Assembly: GCA_938004375.1 (NCBI GenBank) | Contig: CALKWH010000291.1 | Coordinates: 1-16,554, forward strand | Direction: 5' to 3' | From: an uncultured Pseudomonadota bacterium | GTDB lineage: Bacteria > Myxococcota_A > Polyangia > HGW-17 | Length of the DNA stretch: 16,554 nucleotides | Part shown: in pieces, positions 6,383 to 12,428 of the stretch | How the letters are laid out: each line of letters begins with the position of its first letter | Position numbering within the stretch: the first letter of the stretch is position 1 | Position numbers and translations under genes: made by a program | Notes under the pieces: generated by a model | What the model was told of the DNA's origin: nothing | What the model saw: only the letters and a program-made list of their open reading frames with translations | Database searches by the model: none

Positions 6383-8572
6383 TCAGCGGCCCAGCTCCTT
6401 CAGGAGGCGGTCGGCGCCGTAGAGCTTGCGCAGGGCCTCGACGATGGCGCGGGAGTGGACGGCCACCATGCGGTTGTTGGCCGGCACGTAGGCGTAGTCG
6501 CCGCCCAGGGAATGGATGTTGCCGTCGAACACCAGGCCGACGATCTCGGCGGCCTGGTTGAACACGGGGGAACCCGAGTTTCCGCCGATGATGTCGTTGG
6601 TGGCGCAGAAGTTGAACGGCGTCGTCAAATCGAGCTGGTCCTTGCCGTCGAGCCAGCGCTTCGGGAGCGCGAACGGCGGGCTGCCGGTGTGACGCCCGAA
6701 GGCGCCCTCGAGGGTGGTGAACGGCGGCACGGGCGTGCCCAGCTCGTCCCAGCCCTGGACCTTGCCGAACGAGAGCCGCAGGCTGAAGGTGGCGTCGGGG
6801 TACACGCTGTCACCGAGCAGGATGAAGCGGGCGCGGGCGATGGCCTCCAGGTTCCGGCGCTCCACGGCCTCGACCTGGTCCTCGTAGGCCTTGCGGGCGG
6901 CGCGGGCGTCGGCGTCCAGCGCCACCGCCAGCTTCAGCAGCGGGTCCGTCGAGGCGTCGACGGCGGCCTTCCCGCCCGTGAGCAGCGCCTCGCGGACCTT
7001 GGGATCCCCGAGCTTCGTGCCGGCAACGGCTTCGGCGGCGATGACGGCCGGGTCGCGCCCGGCGAACACCCGGCGCACCAGCGGGTGATCGGGCCCCAGC
7101 TCGTCGCGGATGCGCGTGAGCAACAGGCCCAGGACCGCGCGCTCCAGCTCCGGATAGACCGGCGCCGGCGACAAGAGCGCCTGGCGCTGGGGCGGGAACT
7201 GGGCGTCGGTGAACTCGGGGAGGCGGGCGTCGTCGGCCAGCGGCAGCTCGGCGGCCGCGCGCACCAGGGCGCGGGCGTGGCGCATCAGCGGGCTGGGGTA
7301 CCAGCCGCGTTCGAGCAGCGCGAAGGGCAGGAACACCGCGATGTGGGCCTGCTGGGCCTCCTCGATGGCCGCCCACGCCCCGCCGGCGGTCAACTTCAAC
7401 TTCGGGTCGGCCTCCACCGCCGCCCTGAGGGCCCGCTCGTCGGCCAGCTTGCGGCCGAACAGGTCCTTGTCCAACAGCGCGCGGTGCATGCCGCGGCGGG
7501 CCTTGAGGCCGTTCTCGACGCCGAACAGCAGGTGGGTCGACACGCGTCGCGCCTCGTCCCCGCGGGTCTGGAACTCCTTGAGCAGCCCGCGCAGCTCGAA
7601 CAGGTTGTTCAGCAGGAACGGCAGCTCCACGTCGCGCTCGAACTCGAGCATGGCCACGGTGACCTGGCGCGAGGTGCTCCCCGGGTGCCCGGACACGAAG
7701 GTCAACTCACCGTCCCGGGCGCCCTTCTCCGACCAGCCGAAGTGCGGAGTGAGCGCGGCGGGCTGATCGTCCTTGTAGATACGCAAAAAGGCCATGTCCA
7801 GATCGAAGCGCGGGAACATGAAGTTGTCCGGGTCGCCGCCGAAAAACGCGATGGCCAGCTCGGGGACGAACACCAGGCGCACGTCCCGGTGCCGCTCGTA
7901 GCGGTACAGGTGGTATTTCCCGCCCTGGTACAAAGTGACCACGTCGCAGCGCACGTCCTCGGACGGGGCGCCGTCCTTGCCCGTGGCGCACGCCTTCTCG
8001 AGCCGCGCCTTCTCGGCCCGACGGGCCTCGAGCGCCTTCGCGTCGTCGAGGCCGGCGGCGGCCTTCTCCATGGCCGCGGTGACGTCGGTGATCTCCACCA
8101 GGCGGTTGATCTCCAGCCCCGGGCAGCGCCGCTCGTCCTTCGCCTCCTTCGCGTAGAAGCCGTCGGCGATGAGGTCGGCCTGCGGGGTGCTGAGCTCCTG
8201 CACGCAGCGGTGCACGCAGTGGTGGTTGGTCATCACCAGCCCCTGGGGCGACACCAGGCTGCCCGAGCAGCCCTGGGCGAGGCGCACCGACGAGAGGCGG
8301 ACCTTGTCCAGCCACTCCTTCGAGGGCGCGAAGCCGTGGCGCTCCTTGAGCTTGGCGGACGGGAAGTTGTCGAAGGTCCACATCCCCTCGTCGGACTCCA
8401 GCCTGGCCGCGGGTACCAGCTTCGGAGGCGGGGTCTCGGCAGGCTGCGCGGGCGTCCCCGCGGTGGCGGGGGTGGCCGGACCGGCTGATACCGGCGGACA
8501 GTCTTTTTCGGGTTGGCGGCTGCAGCCGAGGGCCAGGACCATGGCGAATAACTGTAGGTTCTTGCGGGTCAT
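6383..8572 (-). CDS. S46-family dipeptidyl peptidase (DPP7/DPP11-like), predicted lipoprotein
   Basis: The 729-residue protein matches peptidase family S46, chymotrypsin-fold enzymes that release N-terminal dipeptides. The catalytic triad is visible: His118 (TNHHCV), Asp259 (PRFDLDMAFLRIY) and Ser666 (GGNSGSPVF). The family N-terminal motif EGMWTFDNFP is at 62-71. Eighteen residues after the catalytic Ser, at the position that is Gly673 in DPP7 and Arg673 in the acidic-specific DPP11 of Porphyromonas gingivalis, this protein has Gly684 (FDGN). That suggests preference for hydrophobic rather than acidic P1 residues; the specificity is inferred. The signal ends in ALGC17, an imperfect lipobox, followed by a Pro/Ala-rich tether (18-55). 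The start at 8572 has AAGGAG upstream; the longer open frame to 8779 runs through the promoter region. The gene is divergent from the S9 peptidase. Confidence 0.94.
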   Translation of the reverse strand: MTRKNLQLFAMVLALGCSRQPEKDCPPVSAGPATPATAGTPAQPAETPPPKLVPAARLESDEGMWTFDNFPSAKLKERHGFAPSKEWLDKVRLSSVRLAQGCSGSLVSPQGLVMTNHHCVHRCVQELSTPQADLIADGFYAKEAKDERRCPGLEINRLVEITDVTAAMEKAAAGLDDAKALEARRAEKARLEKACATGKDGAPSEDVRCDVVTLYQGGKYHLYRYERHRDVRLVFVPELAIAFFGGDPDNFMFPRFDLDMAFLRIYKDDQPAALTPHFGWSEKGARDGELTFVSGHPGSTSRQVTVAMLEFERDVELPFLLNNLFELRGLLKEFQTRGDEARRVSTHLLFGVENGLKARRGMHRALLDKDLFGRKLADERALRAAVEADPKLKLTAGGAWAAIEEAQQAHIAVFLPFALLERGWYPSPLMRHARALVRAAAELPLADDARLPEFTDAQFPPQRQALLSPAPVYPELERAVLGLLLTRIRDELGPDHPLVRRVFAGRDPAVIAAEAVAGTKLGDPKVREALLTGGKAAVDASTDPLLKLAVALDADARAARKAYEDQVEAVERRNLEAIARARFILLGDSVYPDATFSLRLSFGKVQGWDELGTPVPPFTTLEGAFGRHTGSPPFALPKRWLDGKDQLDLTTPFNFCATNDIIGGNSGSPVFNQAAEIVGLVFDGNIHSLGGDYAYVPANNRMVAVHSRAIVEALRKLYGADRLLKELGR

Positions 8573-8606
8573 CGGGACACTCCTTCCATACGCGGTTCGG
8601 GAACCG

Positions 8607-8635
8607 ATACTACCCGCCGACCTAGCCGTTGTCAC
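8607..8635 (-). promoter_or_regulatory. Probable promoter of the S46 peptidase gene
   Basis: On the minus strand GTGACA (8635-8630) and TAGTAT (8612-8607) are separated by 17 bp. The predicted start is near 8600, about 28 bp upstream of the ATG at 8572. The 12-bp palindrome at 8637-8648 directly abuts the -35 element. Confidence 0.45.
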
Positions 8636-8636
8636 T

Positions 8637-8648
8637 CTCGACGTCGAG
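8637..8648. promoter_or_regulatory. 12-bp perfect palindrome in the divergent promoter region
   Basis: CTCGACGTCGAG reads identically on both strands. It lies next to the -35 of the S46 promoter and about 45 bp upstream of the S9 promoter. This is a plausible site for a dimeric regulator acting on both peptidase genes, though a 12-bp palindrome can also occur by chance in GC-rich DNA. Confidence 0.3.
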
Positions 8649-8691
8649 TAGGATTTCCAATGTTTCTGCGAACCGAGGCGCGCGAATTGCA

Positions 8692-8719
8692 TTGACATCC
8701 CGGAACTACTTTCTTTAAT
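8692..8719 (+). promoter_or_regulatory. Strong promoter of the S9 peptidase operon
   Basis: A perfect TTGACA (8692-8697) and TTTAAT (8714-8719, five of six consensus bases) are separated by 16 bp in an AT-rich setting. The predicted start near 8726 gives a leader of about 70 nt. Confidence 0.65.
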
Positions 8720-8794
8720 GTTCCATTTGAACCATTGCATTTTACTTTTCAATCGGTCCCTATCCGTAAGGATCTTCATGGCAAAGGTTATTTC

Positions 8795-10861
8795 ATGAAC
8801 AAGATGATCGGTCTTCTCATCTCGATGGGGCTCTTGGCCTGTTCAAAGGGTAGTCCTGAACCTGCGCCGTCCGCCGAAAATCCTGGCACCACGATTGGAA
8901 ACCCCATCTCCATCTCGTCGAATGCACCACCCGAGAAGACCGTACCCCCTCTCCGAAATGAAAATGAAACCGTTTCCAAACCGCAAGCGGTCCCACCACA
9001 ACTCGCCGACCTGACCTCGCCAGAGTGCAAGACCTACGAAGCGGAATTGTTGAAAAAATATGCTGCCTTCAGCCGGGCCTCCGGCCCCAGAGGAGCAGTC
9101 CCTTCACCCGATGGCCGCACCCTGCTCCTGCTGACCGACCAGATGTCCTTGATCACGTTGGCAACTCCCACTCGCCCTCCTGTCTCCCTCGCCCGTGCAA
9201 ACGACCGGGTTCGTGGGATTCCCCGTTTCTCCAAGGACGGACGAAAGGTGTACTTCGAGCGGGACAAGGATGGGAACGAGAGAAACCAGGTCTACATGGT
9301 TTCCCTGGATGGGAAGCCTCCGGTCCAGTTGACCCGGGCCCCTGAGATGTTTCACCGCTCCGTGTTTGTGAGTCCGGACGGCCGGACCCTCTATTATCTC
9401 CGAGGCTCCACCGCCACTCCCTTTTCAACGGTGGTGGCGCATCCCCTCGACGGAGGAGAGGTCAGGTCCCTGGGCATGGTGATCGGCTTCAGTATTCTGA
9501 CTGACATCAGCCCGGACGGACGGTACCTGGCGGTGGGAAGCCTCACGGGGATGTCCTCCTCCTCCACCCAACTGGTCGACACCCAAACCGGCAAGGTCGA
9601 GACCATCGCTCCGGTGAAGGATCCGAACTCCCATGCCATGGGGGGCGTGTTCTCAGCGGATGGAAAGAGTTTGCTGATCCCGACGAACGAGTCTGGAGAC
9701 CGGATGACACTCGTCCGGTACGACCTCACCGAAAAACGGGTCATCCAGTCTTTCCGACCGGGCCTCGGTGAGGTCCTGAACGTCAGTTCTCCGGTCGGAA
9801 GCGGCCCCATCCCGGTGATCATCGACTTCGGCACCAACCAGGGGGTCGTGTTCCTCGATCCCCGAACGCTCGAGCCAATCGCCACAGCGGAGTTATCATT
9901 GACCAATCTGCCACGAGACGGTCATCACGTCAGCCCAGACGGAAAGATCTTTTACGTGGCCTCGAGCACGCCCAACGACCCGACCGGTATCCACGCCATC
10001 GACATGACCACGGGAAAAGCCACCCCCGTTCGACCCGACCTCATGCTTCCACGCCCGCAGGAAGGCCTCATGACGGTTTCAGTGGAGACGATCCCGTCCT
10101 TTGACAAGCTGGCAATCCCCACCGTCGTGCTGGTTCCCTCGGGCGCCTCTCCCGGACACCGGTATCCGGTGGTGGTTCGTCTTCATGGCGGTCCGCCCCA
10201 GGCCAGCACAGTGGCCTGGAGTTCTTTCAATGCGTTTCTGGCCTCCCGGGGCTTCGCGGTGGTGGAACCCAATTTCCGGGGTGGATCAGGGTTCGGAAAA
10301 GCCTTCATGGCAGCCGACAACCTGGAAAAACGGATGCACGTGGTCGAGGATCTGCGGGCCGTGGCACAATGGCTACGCAGCCAATCCTGGGTGGATCCGG
10401 ACCGGTTGGCGCTGGAGGGCGGCAGTTACGGTGGGTATCTTACCCTGATGTTGCTGGGCCACCAGCCCGAGCTCTGGGCCGCCGGCGTGGCGGTGGCGGG
10501 AGTGGTGGACCTCGTCTCCTTCATTAAAAACTCCGGCATCATGTACAAACCCATATGGGAATCGGAGTTCGGCAGGCTGGATCAGGACGCCCGGTTCCTT
10601 CGCAGCATCTCCCCCATCGCGGTCGCTGATCGAATCCGGGCACCCTTGCTGGTCATACATGGTCTTCACGACGCGATCATCCCTCGCAGCGAACCGGACC
10701 AGATCGTCGCCCGGCTGCGCGGCAAGGGCGTTCCCGTGGAATACGACCTCGGAACCGACTCGGGGCATGATCCGGTCGCCTCCCAGCGGGTCCGGGCGGT
10801 CCGGTTCCTCGAGCAGCACCTGAAGCAAAACGCCCCCCCGAAAACCTGCACGGTGAAATGA
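8795..10861 (+). CDS. S9-family prolyl-oligopeptidase-type serine peptidase, predicted lipoprotein
   Basis: The 688-residue protein has a signal peptide ending in a lipobox (L13-L-A-C16) and a Pro/Ser-rich tether. An N-terminal beta-propeller follows, built from TolB/PD40-type repeats recognisable by recurrent SPDGR or SKDGR motifs and the DKDGNERNQVY strand. The C-terminal alpha/beta-hydrolase domain (from about residue 430) holds the triad Ser544 (GGSYGG), Asp626 (HGLHDAIIP) and His658 (DSGHDP). This is the architecture of prolyl oligopeptidase, oligopeptidase B and acylaminoacyl peptidase, which cleave short peptides; the exact specificity cannot be read from sequence. The start at 8795 has a modest AAAGG upstream. 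Codon use is less GC-rich than in the genes to the left. A small lipoprotein gene follows after 13 bp, probably in the same operon. Confidence 0.94.
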   Translation: MNKMIGLLISMGLLACSKGSPEPAPSAENPGTTIGNPISISSNAPPEKTVPPLRNENETVSKPQAVPPQLADLTSPECKTYEAELLKKYAAFSRASGPRGAVPSPDGRTLLLLTDQMSLITLATPTRPPVSLARANDRVRGIPRFSKDGRKVYFERDKDGNERNQVYMVSLDGKPPVQLTRAPEMFHRSVFVSPDGRTLYYLRGSTATPFSTVVAHPLDGGEVRSLGMVIGFSILTDISPDGRYLAVGSLTGMSSSSTQLVDTQTGKVETIAPVKDPNSHAMGGVFSADGKSLLIPTNESGDRMTLVRYDLTEKRVIQSFRPGLGEVLNVSSPVGSGPIPVIIDFGTNQGVVFLDPRTLEPIATAELSLTNLPRDGHHVSPDGKIFYVASSTPNDPTGIHAIDMTTGKATPVRPDLMLPRPQEGLMTVSVETIPSFDKLAIPTVVLVPSGASPGHRYPVVVRLHGGPPQASTVAWSSFNAFLASRGFAVVEPNFRGGSGFGKAFMAADNLEKRMHVVEDLRAVAQWLRSQSWVDPDRLALEGGSYGGYLTLMLLGHQPELWAAGVAVAGVVDLVSFIKNSGIMYKPIWESEFGRLDQDARFLRSISPIAVADRIRAPLLVIHGLHDAIIPRSEPDQIVARLRGKGVPVEYDLGTDSGHDPVASQRVRAVRFLEQHLKQNAPPKTCTVK

Positions 10862-10874
10862 AAGGAAGGACTCC

Positions 10875-11321
10875 ATGACGAACAGCAACCGAACATCTAC
10901 TCCGAGACAAATTTTCCAAATGCTCATGGTCATCCTGTGCCTATCCCTCATGGCCACCGCCTGTGAGGATGATGACGCCAACGCCTTGGCGCCCAAATCC
11001 GTTGGTGGACTCAGTTACGAGATAATCGTGAACTCAGGTGCATCGCCCCTCGCTTCGACCGGATCCGCAATCATCAGTTTCAGAAACGACGGCACCTATG
11101 TCGTGGATGGTGATGACCAAAACATCGACGACGACCAGGGGACCTTCACCTACCAGCGACTGAGCAACATCAACGGTCGCATCGAACTGGTCAGCACCCA
11201 GTCCGCTTACTTCAAGGTCACATACACGTTCGCTTACACCACGGTCGAGAACGGCAATTTCACGGCCGTGCTCGATGACAATCCTGCCATCACCCAACAA
11301 GGGAGCTTCTTCAATCGATGA
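10875..11321 (+). CDS. Small Asp-rich lipoprotein of unknown function
   Basis: The 148-residue product has a long N-terminal signal with a lipobox-like end (A27-T-A-C30) followed by an acidic stretch (EDDDA). The mature part is predominantly beta: strands such as SYEIIVNSG, SAIISFRNDGTYVVDG, GTFTYQRL, GRIELVS, YFKVTYTFAYTTV and NFTAVLDD. The pattern of a short all-beta lipoprotein with a Thr-Tyr-rich core recalls lipocalin-like lipoproteins, but no family signature was recognised. GGAAGGA precedes the ATG. It begins 13 bp after the S9 peptidase stop, so co-transcription is likely and a partnership at the envelope is possible. GC content is clearly lower than in the left part of the window. 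A 7-bp inverted repeat (11311-11317/11334-11340) spans the stop but lacks a T-run. Confidence 0.78.
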   Translation: MTNSNRTSTPRQIFQMLMVILCLSLMATACEDDDANALAPKSVGGLSYEIIVNSGASPLASTGSAIISFRNDGTYVVDGDDQNIDDDQGTFTYQRLSNINGRIELVSTQSAYFKVTYTFAYTTVENGNFTAVLDDNPAITQQGSFFNR

Positions 11322-11342
11322 TTTCGTCTGTCACGATTGATC

Positions 11343-12428
11343 TCAGAACCGCCAAAATGCACCGACACTGAAATCCACGTGGACGGTGGCGTGCTTCGGC
11401 AGGACGGCCAGCCAATCTGCCTGAGCGTACAGGCCGAACCTGGACCATTCGAGCATCACGCCGGTGACGACGCCGAGGAAGAGCCATTCGTGGTAGACGG
11501 CATCCCATTCCCCCGCATAGTTTTCCGCCCGGTGCCAAAGCCCGCCGAATCCCAGGCCCGCCCCCCAATAAGGGTTGAAAAACCTGCGAGGAAGCAGCAA
11601 ATGAAGAATCTTGAAGTTCAGTTGGGTACCGACCTCCGAACCTGAACCCAATTCGGTGTCCAGGAACCCCACCTTGAGTTCACCCATCAGAATGACGCGG
11701 TCCCTGATGAACGTGCCCAGGCTCGTAGCGAAGCCCTGCTCACCACGTTCGATTCCGGTCGATGCGGTCTGTTGTGCCCCGTTGGGACAACCGATGTCGC
11801 CCGAGGTGAACGTCAGACACATGTCTGAATCGAGGTTTCCGAAGCCGTCGCGGTAGCCCAGGAACAGGACCCATTCCCGCCCTCGCAGAAAGCGGGGCAA
11901 CCGGGAAGCGCGGGGCGACCTGACCCTCTCAGCGGGATGTCGGTCCTTCAGCGGGTCGGGTTCGTCGGCGTCGTGCCCTGCCTGCTTCAGGGCCTTCAGT
12001 TCGCGTTCCAGAGTGCGGATAAACTCAGGAATATCTACTCGCAGGCCCTCACGAACATAGGAGGACACTCCCCGGTCAGCCGGCAAGAGCTGGAGGGAGA
12101 TACGATAATACTTGATCGCCATTCGTCGGTTCCCGAGGAGCCGGTGACACTGGGCGATACCGAAGTTGACCCGCAGGGTGGACTGGATCTTCTCGGCGTC
12201 CTGGTACAGGAACAGTGCTCCTCGATAGTCCTTTCGAGAAAAAGCACTCTTGGCGTTCTCCAGCAATCGCTGGAACTCGGCCTGCCTGGCCCGGGAGAGA
12301 GGCGCCAGCGGACGCTCCGCTGCCAGGACCGGCCGCACGAATCCCAGGGCGAGCAAGAGCACGACCATCACCCCGCACCACCTCCGGAGCCGGGCGCCGA
12401 CAGGAGCAGCTCGCTCAAATGACGCCAT
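11343..12428 (-). CDS. TPR-containing outer-membrane beta-barrel protein paired with the kinase
   Basis: The 361-residue product has a signal peptide (about 1-36, ending VLA/AE). A tetratricopeptide-like helical region (about 48-130) follows, with AKSAFSRKDYRGALFLYQDAEKI and FGIAQCHRLLGNRRMAIKYY as recognisable repeats, then a short charged helix (133-150). The C-terminal half (from about 183) has amphipathic strands such as EWVLFLGYRDGFG, VILMGELKVGFLD, YWGAGLGFGGLWH and FGLYAQADWL, ending in Trp-Arg-Phe, as in BAM-inserted barrels. It is translationally coupled to the upstream kinase gene, with ATG 12428 falling inside the kinase C-terminus (14-bp overlap). A GTG one codon earlier is possible. 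The pairing suggests an envelope sensor or output partner for the kinase; that is inference. Confidence 0.8.
   Translation of the reverse strand: MASFERAAPVGARLRRWCGVMVVLLLALGFVRPVLAAERPLAPLSRARQAEFQRLLENAKSAFSRKDYRGALFLYQDAEKIQSTLRVNFGIAQCHRLLGNRRMAIKYYRISLQLLPADRGVSSYVREGLRVDIPEFIRTLERELKALKQAGHDADEPDPLKDRHPAERVRSPRASRLPRFLRGREWVLFLGYRDGFGNLDSDMCLTFTSGDIGCPNGAQQTASTGIERGEQGFATSLGTFIRDRVILMGELKVGFLDTELGSGSEVGTQLNFKILHLLLPRRFFNPYWGAGLGFGGLWHRAENYAGEWDAVYHEWLFLGVVTGVMLEWSRFGLYAQADWLAVLPKHATVHVDFSVGAFWRF

Noticed and set aside
6455..8488. A 677-residue open frame on the plus strand opposite the S46 peptidase
   Set aside because: It is low-complexity Val/Gly/Arg/Glu-rich sequence produced by the complementary third positions of a GC-rich gene. 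It has no domain, no ribosome-binding signal and no sensible start, while the opposite strand has a complete catalytic triad.
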